DNA of 64,000 nucleotides from Methyloterricola oryzae (lineage in GTDB: Bacteria > Pseudomonadota > Gammaproteobacteria > Methylococcales > Methylococcaceae): the NCBI RefSeq assembly GCF_000934725.1, contig NZ_JYNS01000002.1:434001-498000 (forward strand), read 5' to 3'. Positions within the stretch are counted from its first letter, which is position 1. Each line of letters starts with the position of its first letter. Both the position numbers and the translations under genes were made by a program. Shown one piece after another: positions 36,746-44,920 of the stretch. The notes under the pieces are model-generated. The model was not told the DNA's origin. It made no database searches and saw only the letters and a program-made list of their open reading frames with translations.

Positions 36746-37830
36746 GCCGGCTTCCTCCTGCGCTGGGCCAGACCCACCAGGCCGTCCGGCATGAACACCG
36801 TCACCAGCACGAACAAGGCGCCCAGGGCAAACAGCCAGACCTCGGGCAATGCCGCGGTTAAGACCGTCTTGGAGTAATTCACCAAAACCGCGCCGATGAT
36901 GGCGCCGTACAGGGTCGCGCGCCCGCCTACCGCCACCCAGATCACCAGTTCCAGGGAATTAAGCGGTGAAAATTCACCGGGGTTGATGATGCCCACCTGA
37001 GGCACGTAAAGGGCCCCGGCGATGCCCGCCAGCACCGCCGAGAAAACGAACACCCACAGCTTGAACCATTCCACCCGGTAGCCGATGAAGCGCGTTCGCG
37101 CCTCGGCGTCGCGGATGGCCACCACCACACGCCCCAGGCGCGAGGTCACGATCATGCGGCAGGCCAGGTAAGCCAGGGCCAGGGCCAGGCCGCTGAGCAC
37201 GAAGAAAGCCACCCGCGTGCCTTCCGCCTGCAGGCTGAAACCCAGGATATCCTTGAAATCGGTCAGGCCGTTGTTGCCGCCAAAGCCCATCTCGTTGCGG
37301 AAGAAGGCCAGCATCAAGGCATAGGTCAGCGCCTGGGTGATGATGGAAAGATAAACGCCTGTCACCCGGGAGCGAAACGCCAGCCAGCCGAACACGAAAG
37401 CCAGGCTGCCTGGCACCAGCAGGATCATCAGGCAGGCGAACCAGAACTGGTCGAAGCCCAGCCAATACCAAGGCAGTTCCTTCCAGTTCAGAAACACCAT
37501 GAAGTCCGGCAGCAGCGCGTTGCCATAGACGCCGCGCTCGCCGATCTGGCGCATCAAGTACATGCCCATGGCGTAGCCGCCGAGGGCGAAGAAGGCGCCG
37601 TGTCCCAGGCTGAGAATGCCGCCAAAGCCCCAGACCAGATCCAGGGCCAGGGCCAGAAGGGCGTAACACAGATACTTGCCCAGCAGGGTCACGGTGTAGG
37701 TGGACACATGCAGCGGCGAGGACTCCGGCAGCGCCAGATGGAAGGCGGACACGAAGAACACCAGGGTGCCCAGGATGGTGAAAAAGATCACGCAGCAGCG
37801 ATCCTGCCGGATGAAGTCGGTCAGTCCCAT
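36742..37830 (-). CDS. urtC: Urea ABC transporter permease UrtC
   Basis: UrtC is a LivM-like integral membrane permease subunit. The protein of 362 residues has about ten hydrophobic helices, with GFGGILSLGHGAFFALGGYA and IRDAEARTRFIGYRVEWFKL as family markers; the latter is the cytoplasmic coupling loop to the ATPases. It starts 3 bp after the urtB stop and overlaps urtD. Confidence 0.93.
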   Translation of the reverse strand: MGLTDFIRQDRCCVIFFTILGTLVFFVSAFHLALPESSPLHVSTYTVTLLGKYLCYALLALALDLVWGFGGILSLGHGAFFALGGYAMGMYLMRQIGERGVYGNALLPDFMVFLNWKELPWYWLGFDQFWFACLMILLVPGSLAFVFGWLAFRSRVTGVYLSIITQALTYALMLAFFRNEMGFGGNNGLTDFKDILGFSLQAEGTRVAFFVLSGLALALAYLACRMIVTSRLGRVVVAIRDAEARTRFIGYRVEWFKLWVFVFSAVLAGIAGALYVPQVGIINPGEFSPLNSLELVIWVAVGGRATLYGAIIGAVLVNYSKTVLTAALPEVWLFALGALFVLVTVFMPDGLVGLAQRRRKPA

Positions 37831-37833
37831 GGT

Positions 37834-39489
37834 TCAGCCCTCCACCGCGCGGCCCTTCTGCGGGAACAGACCCCGCGGGCGCTTCTGGATGAACACGATG
37901 ATGAACACCAGGATCAGTATCTTGGCCAGCACCGCCCCGGCATAGGGTTCCAACAGCTTGTTCACGACGCCGAGACCTATGCCGCCGACCAGGGTGCCCC
38001 AGAGATTCCCGACCCCGCCGAACACCACCACCATGAAGGAGTCGACGATGTAGGCCTGGCCCAGGTTGGGTCCGACGTTGGTGAGCTGGCTCAGGGCCAC
38101 GCCGGCCACACCTGCGATCCCGGAGCCCAGCCCGAAGGTCATGGCATCCACCCAACCGGTGCGTATGCCCATGGCGCGCGCCATGGCGCGGTTCTGGGCG
38201 ACGGCGCGCACCTCAAGCCCGAGCCGGGTGCGCTTGAGGATGGCCAGCAGGGCGGCGAACACCAGCAAGCTGAAGCCGACGATGTACAGGCGGTTCAACG
38301 TCAGCGACAGGGCGCTGTTGATTTCCACCGACCCGCTCATCCAGGCCGGCGTGCTCACACTGCGGTTGAGCGGCGAAAAGATGCTCCGCACCAGTTGCTG
38401 CAGGAACAGGCTGACGCCGAAGGTGGCCAGCAGGGTTTCCAGAGGACGGCCGTAGAGCACCCGGATGATGCCGCGCTCAATGGCGATGCCGAACAGCCCG
38501 GAGATCAGGAAGGCGGCGGGCACCGCCACCGCCAGGGACCAATCCAGGGCCCCGGGCATCAGGAGCTGGACCACGTAGGTGGTGTAGGCGCCGATCATCA
38601 TCAGTTCGCCATGGGCCATGTTGATCACGCCCATCACGCCGAACGTGATGGCCAGCCCGATGGCGGACAGCACCAGCACCGCACCCAGACTGAGGCCGAA
38701 GAACAGGGTTTCAACCAGCTGATTGAGCTGCACCTTGAACTCGATCCGCTTGACGGCGGCGTCGGCGGTGTTGCGCACATCGGCGTCGGACTCGACGAAA
38801 TTGCCCTCGTCATCGGTCTCCAGCAGCGCACTGAGACGGTTGCGCACCTCCTGGTCCAGGTTGCCTTCCAGGCTGCGGATCGCGGCCAGCCGCGCTTCCT
38901 TGTCCTCGCCGGACAGGTCGGCCAGGGCCAGTGCGGTTTCGATGGCCTGGCGCACCGCCGGGTCGGTCTCCGCAGCCAACTGCGCTCGCAACAGCTGTTC
39001 GGTCTCCTCGGTGATGCCCTCGCTCATGGCCTTCACCGCGCGCAATCTCTGCTGAGCATCGCCCACGGTGAGTTCCAGGCGGGCTATGGCGCCGGTCAGG
39101 GTGTTGCGCAGGGTATTGTTGATGGCCAGCTTTTTCACGTCGAAGCGACCGACACTTCCCAAAGACTCACCGCTCAGCGCGTCAGTGATGGCGTAGCCCT
39201 CGTCGGAGGCGGTCGCGGTCACGACCTTGCCATCGGACTTGCGATAGAAAAGCTGGCCCTCCAGCAGCGCTTTGAGCAGTTTGGGCACGCGCGCGTCGTG
39301 GATCGCGGCGAGGGTGTCCACCGCCTCGCCCATCTGGGCCAGGGGCGTGTCCTTGAGTTGCTGCAGGGCGGCGGCCAGCGCCGCGCCCTCATCGGCACGA
39401 GCCTGGGCCAGACCCAGTATCGTGCTGAGCAAGACCCCGGCGAGCAGCCGGAGCAGCCCTTTCGGTCGTGTTACGTTAATTAGGCGCAT
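37834..39489 (-). CDS. urtB: Urea ABC transporter permease UrtB (with long N-terminal domain)
   Basis: UrtB is the other, LivH-like permease. This 551-residue form starts at the ATG 39489 and has a signal peptide (GLLRLLAGVLLSTILGLAQA) followed by about 230 residues of helical periplasmic domain. The membrane part (from about residue 265) carries GVMGVINMAHGELMMIGAYT and a VRAVAQNRAMARAMGIRTG coupling loop. The long extracellular extension is usual for UrtB of this type and absent in the second copy at 56647. It follows urtA by 73 bp. Confidence 0.92.
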   Translation of the reverse strand: MRLINVTRPKGLLRLLAGVLLSTILGLAQARADEGAALAAALQQLKDTPLAQMGEAVDTLAAIHDARVPKLLKALLEGQLFYRKSDGKVVTATASDEGYAITDALSGESLGSVGRFDVKKLAINNTLRNTLTGAIARLELTVGDAQQRLRAVKAMSEGITEETEQLLRAQLAAETDPAVRQAIETALALADLSGEDKEARLAAIRSLEGNLDQEVRNRLSALLETDDEGNFVESDADVRNTADAAVKRIEFKVQLNQLVETLFFGLSLGAVLVLSAIGLAITFGVMGVINMAHGELMMIGAYTTYVVQLLMPGALDWSLAVAVPAAFLISGLFGIAIERGIIRVLYGRPLETLLATFGVSLFLQQLVRSIFSPLNRSVSTPAWMSGSVEINSALSLTLNRLYIVGFSLLVFAALLAILKRTRLGLEVRAVAQNRAMARAMGIRTGWVDAMTFGLGSGIAGVAGVALSQLTNVGPNLGQAYIVDSFMVVVFGGVGNLWGTLVGGIGLGVVNKLLEPYAGAVLAKILILVFIIVFIQKRPRGLFPQKGRAVEG

Positions 39490-39562
39490 GATGGTTTTAT
39501 GTTTTTGCGGGCGTCCCTCTCCCGGATGCGGCGGCCTTCCCTGGCCGGCCGTGGAGCCTGGA

Positions 39563-40864
39563 TCAGTATTTCTGACCCGAGCACTTCTTGGTCTTGGTGT
39601 TGTAGTTGCCGCAGTTGATGGGCGGTGTCCAGTCGGCGATGATGGGCTTGCTTTCCGGCAGGAAGTCGGACCAGGCGTCACCATCCACCAGGCCCTTGGT
39701 CTGCCACACGGTCTGGAACTGGCCGTCGTCCTGGATCTCGCCGATCAGCACCGGCTTGGACAGGTGGTGTGCTTTGTTCATCTTCGCCACGCCGCCGGTC
39801 AGGTTGGGGTATTCGATGCCGATCATCGCCTTCTCCACCGCGTCGGTGTCGGTGGTGCCCGCCTTTTCCACCGCCTTCACCCACATATTGAAGCCGATGT
39901 AGTGAGCCTCCATGGGGTCGTTAGTGACGCGCTTCGGATTCTTGATGAAGGCGTGCCACTTCTTGATGAAGTCGGCGTTTTCAGGCGTGTCGACGCTCAT
40001 GAAGTAGTTCCAGGCGGCCAGGTGGCCCACCAGGGGCTTGGTGTCGATGCCGGAGAGTTCCTCCTCACCCACGGAGAAGGCCACCACCGGGATCTTGTCG
40101 GCGGTGATGCCCTGGTTGCCCAGTTCCTTGTAGAAAGGAACGTTGGCGTCGCCGTTGATGGTGGAAACCACCGCCGTCTTTTTCCCCGCGGAACCAAACT
40201 TTTTGATGTCGGCCACGATGCTCTGCCAGTCGGAATGGCCGAAAGGCGTGTAGTTGATCATGATGTCCTTGGCCTTGACGCCCTTGGACTTCAGATAGGC
40301 CTCGAGGATCTTGTTGGTGGTGCGCGGGTACACGTAATCGGTGCCCGCCAGCACCCAGCGCTTCACCTTGAGGTCGTTCATCAGATAGTCCACCGCCGGG
40401 ATCGCCTGCTGGTTGGGCGCGGCGCCGGTGTAGAACACGTTCTTGGACGATTCCTCGCCCTCGTACTGCACCGGGTAGAACAGCAGGCCGTTCAGCTCTT
40501 CGACCACCGGCAGCACCGACTTGCGGGACACCGAGGTCCAGCAGCCGAAGATGGCGGCCACCTTCTCCTTGGCCAGCAGCTCACGTCCCTTCTCGGCGAA
40601 CAACGGCCAGTTGGAGGCTGGGTCGACTACCACCGCCTCCAGTTTCTTGCCCAGCAGGCCGCCCTTCTTGTTCTGCTCGTCGATGAGCATCAGCATGGTG
40701 TCCTTCAGGGTGGTTTCGCTGATGGCCATGGTGCCGGAAAGTGAATGCAGAATACCCACCTTGATGGTGTCGGCTGCGCCCGCCCCTTCCCAGGCGAGAA
40801 GGAGCGTGGCGGCAGCCAGGAACGAACTAAGGCGCTTGGTCAAATCCATCTTTCTCAATTTCAT
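39563..40864 (-). CDS. urtA: Urea ABC transporter substrate-binding protein UrtA
   Basis: UrtA is the periplasmic binding protein that captures urea. The 433 residues begin with a signal peptide ending near AGAA, followed by DTIKVGILHSLSGTMAISET, which is the typical mature start. Further family segments are GCWTSVSRKSVLPVVEELN, LLFYPVQYEGEESSKNVFYT and YVYPRTTNKILEAYL. It is distinct in sequence from the binding protein at 57636. A porin gene lies just upstream on the same strand. Confidence 0.94.
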   Translation of the reverse strand: MKLRKMDLTKRLSSFLAAATLLLAWEGAGAADTIKVGILHSLSGTMAISETTLKDTMLMLIDEQNKKGGLLGKKLEAVVVDPASNWPLFAEKGRELLAKEKVAAIFGCWTSVSRKSVLPVVEELNGLLFYPVQYEGEESSKNVFYTGAAPNQQAIPAVDYLMNDLKVKRWVLAGTDYVYPRTTNKILEAYLKSKGVKAKDIMINYTPFGHSDWQSIVADIKKFGSAGKKTAVVSTINGDANVPFYKELGNQGITADKIPVVAFSVGEEELSGIDTKPLVGHLAAWNYFMSVDTPENADFIKKWHAFIKNPKRVTNDPMEAHYIGFNMWVKAVEKAGTTDTDAVEKAMIGIEYPNLTGGVAKMNKAHHLSKPVLIGEIQDDGQFQTVWQTKGLVDGDAWSDFLPESKPIIADWTPPINCGNYNTKTKKCSGQKY

Positions 40865-40908
40865 GTGTTTAGACCCTTGTGTGGATGGAACGTGTATGTG
40901 GGAACCGG

Positions 40909-42165
40909 CTAGATCTGCAACTGCACGCCCAGCATGATCTGGCTGACGGAATCGCCCTTGGCGGTGTCGGTGAAGTTGAAATTGCCTTTGGTCAGCAGGT
41001 CGCCGTACATGTACATCAGCGAGACGCGCGCGTTATGGCCGTCAATGATGTAGTTGACGCCCGCCTCATATAGATTGCGGTTGGTGCTGTTGACCGGCAT
41101 GGTGTCGGTATAGCGGATGTAGGGCTGGAACTGGCCGATCCAGACTTTCTGCGGCATCAGATACATCAGGCTCAGGTCGAAGGCGTTGCCCTCGAACAGC
41201 GGGAAGCCCTTGACCGCGCCGGACTGCACCAGTTGCCGGGAGGTCATGTCGAAGCCTGTGATGCCGTAGTTCTTGTACTCGCCGTTGAAGGTGATGACAC
41301 CCATGTTCTCGGGCAGGTTCTGCTCGTACAGCACGTCCACCGAGGTGCCGCGGAAAGTGCCCGCGTCGCCGGCGATGCCGGCGCCATCCTCCTGGTACTG
41401 GTTGGCCACGCCAACGGTGAAGATGTCGCCGCCCTTGCCGTAGTACGTGCCGCTGGTGTAGTAGCCCGGATTCTTTTCCACATCCAGGAAGTTGTAGGAC
41501 ACGCGCTGGGCGTAAAGGATGTTGTCGTCCTTGTTGGCGCCGCCGCGCAGGCCGCGGAAGAAGCCCGCCACGTATTGCAGGCGGCCTTCGAAGAAAGCAC
41601 CCCAGATGTTGGCGCCGTCGTCGCGGCCAATGGCGCCGGCGGACGTGCCGTCGTTGAAGTAGCGCACGTTCAGGTCGGAAGGCTCGAACGGCGTGCCGCC
41701 GCCGAAGGTGTTATAGATGGCGCTGTAGAAGGGGCCGTTCAGTTCGCGGCGTTCCGCGGCCACCAATTGGCGGCCGACCCAGAGGTTGAACTCAGGCATG
41801 ATCTCGAACTTGGCGATGGCGTCCAGCATCATCACGTCGCCCCCCTGGCTGCTGGTGCAGGGGAAACATTCGGTGTTGAACTCCAGCTTCACATACTTGT
41901 GAATCTGACCGTTGATGTAGATACGGGCGTTATCCAGGTTGAAATCGTTGCTCCACTTGCCGTCCGCCGCGCCTTCGGTGGCGGTGAAGCTGCTGCGGAT
42001 ACCGGCGCCGATGCTGATCCACTTGGTGTCGTCGATCTTGAAGGTGGCGCCGCCGTAGGACACCGGCGCGTAGGTAGCCGCCGCCGAAAGCAAGCCGACG
42101 GACAGCAGCGACGCAAGGGTTCCGGTACCCGCCGTCCGCCTGATCTTCGTTTCTGCGTTATTCAT
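40909..42165 (-). CDS. Outer membrane porin at the head of the urt-ure run
   Basis: The protein of 418 residues has an N-terminal signal peptide (about residues 14-38) and alternating polar/hydrophobic strands with many Tyr, Gly, Asn and Asp typical of a beta-barrel. It ends with a C-terminal strand that closes in isoleucine (MLGVQLQI), while most porins end in phenylalanine. It looks like a phosphate/carbohydrate-selective porin relative, but its position 44 bp ahead of urtA suggests urea or amide passage. This is inference. It has two cysteines (CFPC) near residue 98. Confidence 0.8.
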   Translation of the reverse strand: MNNAETKIRRTAGTGTLASLLSVGLLSAAATYAPVSYGGATFKIDDTKWISIGAGIRSSFTATEGAADGKWSNDFNLDNARIYINGQIHKYVKLEFNTECFPCTSSQGGDVMMLDAIAKFEIMPEFNLWVGRQLVAAERRELNGPFYSAIYNTFGGGTPFEPSDLNVRYFNDGTSAGAIGRDDGANIWGAFFEGRLQYVAGFFRGLRGGANKDDNILYAQRVSYNFLDVEKNPGYYTSGTYYGKGGDIFTVGVANQYQEDGAGIAGDAGTFRGTSVDVLYEQNLPENMGVITFNGEYKNYGITGFDMTSRQLVQSGAVKGFPLFEGNAFDLSLMYLMPQKVWIGQFQPYIRYTDTMPVNSTNRNLYEAGVNYIIDGHNARVSLMYMYGDLLTKGNFNFTDTAKGDSVSQIMLGVQLQI

Positions 42166-42491
42166 TAAAGCCCCCTAGGGAATTGGGATGAGTTGACTGT
42201 CATTTGGGTGACCGTTGTGTCTGGCCGCCCCGCTCCAGGCGCTGTAGTTTTCTCGGCGCTTGACGGCTTCCCGCGCAAGCGCCCTGTCCGCCGAACCCGA
42301 CGCTCTCTGCGGCGGTTGCTGTCCGATCTTGTTCGGGCTCATTACATTGGCGCGCGGAACTTGTCACAATCAGTCAAATGACGTATCTACCTGCGTAGGC
42401 ACGGGGCTTAGAGTGCACTGGCGGGCTGCTGCGAAGGGGCGGGGCCCGACGCGGGCCGTACCCATCAACCGAGGAAAGAAGGACACACGCT
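42166..42491. other. Divergent regulatory region between porin-urt-ure and lipoprotein genes
   Basis: About 325 bp with no gene. It must hold the promoter for the porin-Urt-urease run (minus) and for the lipoprotein (plus). An 11-bp motif AGTCAAATGAC (42372-42382) recurs in the region ahead of the second transporter at 59011. A dyad GTCA-TTTGGG-TGAC lies at 42199-42212. A strong Shine-Dalgarno sequence (GAGGAAAGAAGGA) precedes the lipoprotein ATG. I found no convincing sigma-54 element. Confidence 0.5.
42372..42382. promoter_or_regulatory. Shared AGTCAAATGAC motif, copy 1
   Basis: GTCA-AA-TGAC is an inverted repeat located about 208 bp before the porin start on the minus strand. The same 11 bases occur in the divergent region between the second urtA-like gene and the permease-kinase. 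Candidate binding site of an unidentified regulator. Confidence 0.4.
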
Positions 42492-43382
42492 ATGAATTAC
42501 GCCTGGCTGTTTCCGCCGACCCTGGCGGCCCTGCTCACGGGTTGCGGCATCGGCCTGAAACCGGAAGGGGTGCCACCGCGTCCCGAGTCGGTGACGGGCA
42601 TCCTGTTCCGGGCGGAAACCGATCAGTTGTCCTCGCGGGGAAAGTCCGTGGATACGAAGGCCCTGGCCCAGACCGTCACCCGCAACCTGGATACCTGGGG
42701 ATTTCCGGTCAGCGCCGATCCCGACGTGGCCTACAGCCATGTGATGGAGCCCCGGGTCGGTGAAATTGTGCACGACGGCGACACGCCCACCGGGTTCTCT
42801 TTCAGCGTGGGCAACTCCGATCCCAGGTCGCTGGAATTCCAGAAGGCCGATGTGGTGACGATCACCTGCACCCTGCGCGGCGCCAAGGCGCACAGCCACG
42901 AGAACGCCTATCTCAAGGAGACTTTCATGGCGGACGAGGTGATGAAAGGCGGCGGCAAGTCGCTGTTCGACGCCTACTCCAACCACATCGCCACCGCCTG
43001 CTTCAACCTGCTTTCCCAGCTCAAGATTCAGCGCAGCAAGCCCGATCCGGTGGAGAGCACGAGCACGTCCAGTTCCACCTGGTTCCCCGATGTGCGCATC
43101 GAGGTGAAGGACAAGCCGGTGGCCGTGAAGGCGCCGCCCAAGGCGCAAGTAGTTTTGCCAGCGCCACCTCCGTCAGCGAAGACCTCGGCTACTCAGCCGG
43201 CAGCCGCGATGTCCAGCCCGGCACAGGCCCCCGAGTCCGCGGCCACGCCCGAGGCAGCCAGCGAGGAAACCACGACGCCCGCGATACAGACAGAAGTGAA
43301 GGAAGACGAGACCCGCAAGCAGATGATCATTCATAACCAGGGCCATCCCATCATCCTGGAGTTCGGTTACGATCGGAAATAA
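42492..43382 (+). CDS. Predicted lipoprotein, function unknown
   Basis: The 296-residue protein has a short signal peptide and a lipobox ending at Cys18 (LLTGC). A folded N-terminal half (about residues 30-190) is followed by a Pro/Ala/Thr-rich low-complexity region (about 205-275) and a short conserved-looking tail (MIIHNQGHPIILEFGYDRK). I do not recognise the family. It is divergent from the porin and precedes the mannosyltransferase-like gene by about 100 bp, suggesting an envelope location but no clear role in nitrogen metabolism. Confidence 0.75.
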   Translation: MNYAWLFPPTLAALLTGCGIGLKPEGVPPRPESVTGILFRAETDQLSSRGKSVDTKALAQTVTRNLDTWGFPVSADPDVAYSHVMEPRVGEIVHDGDTPTGFSFSVGNSDPRSLEFQKADVVTITCTLRGAKAHSHENAYLKETFMADEVMKGGGKSLFDAYSNHIATACFNLLSQLKIQRSKPDPVESTSTSSSTWFPDVRIEVKDKPVAVKAPPKAQVVLPAPPPSAKTSATQPAAAMSSPAQAPESAATPEAASEETTTPAIQTEVKEDETRKQMIIHNQGHPIILEFGYDRK

Positions 43383-43481
43383 GCGGGGACGGGGTGTACG
43401 GCGGACACCCGCACAACGGTCCGGGCTGACGGTCGCCAGCCCCTGGGCGGACCACGAAGGAATTCGCGCAGTGAGCCTGGC

Positions 43482-44720
43482 ATGAGCGCCAGGCGGCACA
43501 TTCTGCTCATGTGGCTGGCCTGGAGCCTGATCGTGGTGGGCTTCATGTACGCCGCGCCCCTGCGCGTCCACCCACAGCGCCCGGATCATGCCCTGCCCTG
43601 GACCGCAGCCGAGACCGGGGCCGATAGCCTCAGTAACAAGCCCTATCTGCAGGACCCGGCCCTCAATCCGCTGGTCGCCTGGGACAGCGAGTTCTACCTG
43701 GGCATCGCCACCGGGGGCTACGACGAGGTGGGCAAGATTGCTCCGGTGACGGCAGACGGCGAGTCCCACCCCAAGACCTATGCCTATTTGCCGCTCTACC
43801 CCTACCTGATGAAGCTGCTGCGGGTGCCGTTTGTCTGGCTGGGCGGGTCGGACATCGGCGCGTCCGCCGCAGCCGGGGTACTGGTTTCGCTGCTGGGCAC
43901 CCTGGGGGGCTTGTTTGCCTTGTATGAACTGGCGCGCGCCGACCTGGGAGAAGTCGGGGCACTGCGCTGCGCCTGGATGATGCTGATCTTTCCGGCCTCG
44001 TTCCATTTCGCCGTGGTCTACAGCGAGGGCGTTTTCGTCGGTCTTGCCTTCGGCGCGCTGGCGCTGCTGCGGCGCAAACACTGGCTGGGTGCCGCGCTGC
44101 TGGCCGCCCTGGCCACCTGGACCCGCTCGGTGGGAATCCTGTTGCTGCTGCCCTTGCTGACGACCTGGCTGATCGCGTTCCTCAGGACTCCGGGCGGCGG
44201 GACACGGTTTGGCTTGCTTTCCCATCCGCGCCGGCAACTCATTCCTGTGCTGCCGCTGCTGTTCGCGCCCATCGTGGCCTATCTGGCCTGGCGCGCGGCC
44301 TATGGCGCGGAATTCGATTTCGTCCAGACCCAGTGGTTCGACAACCGCTTGCTGGATCTGCCCGCGACCTGGCAGGCCTGGGAGACTGCGTTGCAGGAGG
44401 CGCGGACCTGGCCCGAGGCCCGTTACACTCTATACCTGAGCCTGTCGGCCGTGGTTCTCGCCTTGGGCAGCGTTATCCTGGAAGCGCGCCGGCATCCGCA
44501 ACTGGCCTTGTTCGGCGGCCTCGCCCTGCTCATTCCGCTGACCAGCGGCGTCGCCAGTGTCAACAGCGCCCTGCGCTATGTGCTGGTGATGCCGACGCTC
44601 TGGATCTTGCTGGGGCGGATGACCGCCCATCCCGTCGTCGACAGGACCTGGTCCCTGCTCAGCATCCTGCTTCTCGGCATCCAAGCGTTTTTGTTCAGCA
44701 CCGACCTGTGGTCGTCCTGA
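43482..44720 (+). CDS. GT-C type glycosyltransferase (PIG-V mannosyltransferase-like)
   Basis: The 412-residue membrane protein has about ten hydrophobic helices. After the first, a luminal/periplasmic segment contains NPLVAWDSEFYLGIATGGYD, resembling the acidic WD motif of PIG-V family mannosyltransferases, and later MLIFPASFHFAVVYSEG, another hallmark of that group. Bacterial members are thought to use lipid-linked sugars, but substrates are undefined. It is flanked by the lipoprotein and the atz operon and is not obviously connected to either. Confidence 0.75.
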   Translation: MSARRHILLMWLAWSLIVVGFMYAAPLRVHPQRPDHALPWTAAETGADSLSNKPYLQDPALNPLVAWDSEFYLGIATGGYDEVGKIAPVTADGESHPKTYAYLPLYPYLMKLLRVPFVWLGGSDIGASAAAGVLVSLLGTLGGLFALYELARADLGEVGALRCAWMMLIFPASFHFAVVYSEGVFVGLAFGALALLRRKHWLGAALLAALATWTRSVGILLLLPLLTTWLIAFLRTPGGGTRFGLLSHPRRQLIPVLPLLFAPIVAYLAWRAAYGAEFDFVQTQWFDNRLLDLPATWQAWETALQEARTWPEARYTLYLSLSAVVLALGSVILEARRHPQLALFGGLALLIPLTSGVASVNSALRYVLVMPTLWILLGRMTAHPVVDRTWSLLSILLLGIQAFLFSTDLWSS

Positions 44721-44859
44721 TCGCTCACCCCCGCATTAAATTGACCAGGCACCAGACTGGCCCATGGCGCACCGATTTGAATCGCCGTACCTGCCCTGTC
44801 TGCCGCCGATTGCGTCCCGCCCCTCCTTCGCACGGTGGTTTCACAGGTATCTGACGCCG

Positions 44860-44881
44860 TGGCACGCACTTCGCTTATACT
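44860..44881 (+). promoter_or_regulatory. Candidate sigma-54 promoter of the atz operon
   Basis: TGGCACG-CACT-TCGC (44860-44874) matches the -24/-12 consensus TGGCACG-N4-TTGC with one mismatch and correct GG-GC spacing. A TATACT overlapping its downstream side (44876-44881) could instead be a sigma-70 -10 box, though its -35 is poor. The start would fall near 44886, just before the GntR-type operator. No clear NtrC dyad is seen upstream. Confidence 0.6.
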
Positions 44882-44893
44882 GGCTCGAACACC

Positions 44894-44905
44894 CTTGGAT
44901 ACAAG
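44894..44905. promoter_or_regulatory. GntR-type operator ahead of atzF
   Basis: CTTGGATACAAG matches the perfect palindrome CTTGTATACAAG at 49603 except for one base. TTGTATACAA-type dyads are typical of FCD-subfamily GntR regulators, and such a regulator is encoded at the end of this operon. The site lies between the predicted transcription start and the atzF start codon, so binding should repress. Confidence 0.65.
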
Positions 44906-44920
44906 TTGGAACACATCATC

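Noticed and set aside
37600-39483. Long plus-strand frame opposite urtC/urtB
   Set aside because: Gln/Gly/His-rich translation typical of the antisense frame of a GC-rich gene; the minus-strand urtB and urtC are unambiguous.
42275-42289. Possible minus-strand sigma-54 promoter for the porin-urt-ure run
   Set aside because: The -24 GG is broken and only about half of the consensus positions match.
42405-42420. GGCAC...GTGCA dyad near the porin promoter considered as an NtrC site
   Set aside because: The half-sites are 10 bp apart instead of 7, so it does not fit NtrC spacing.
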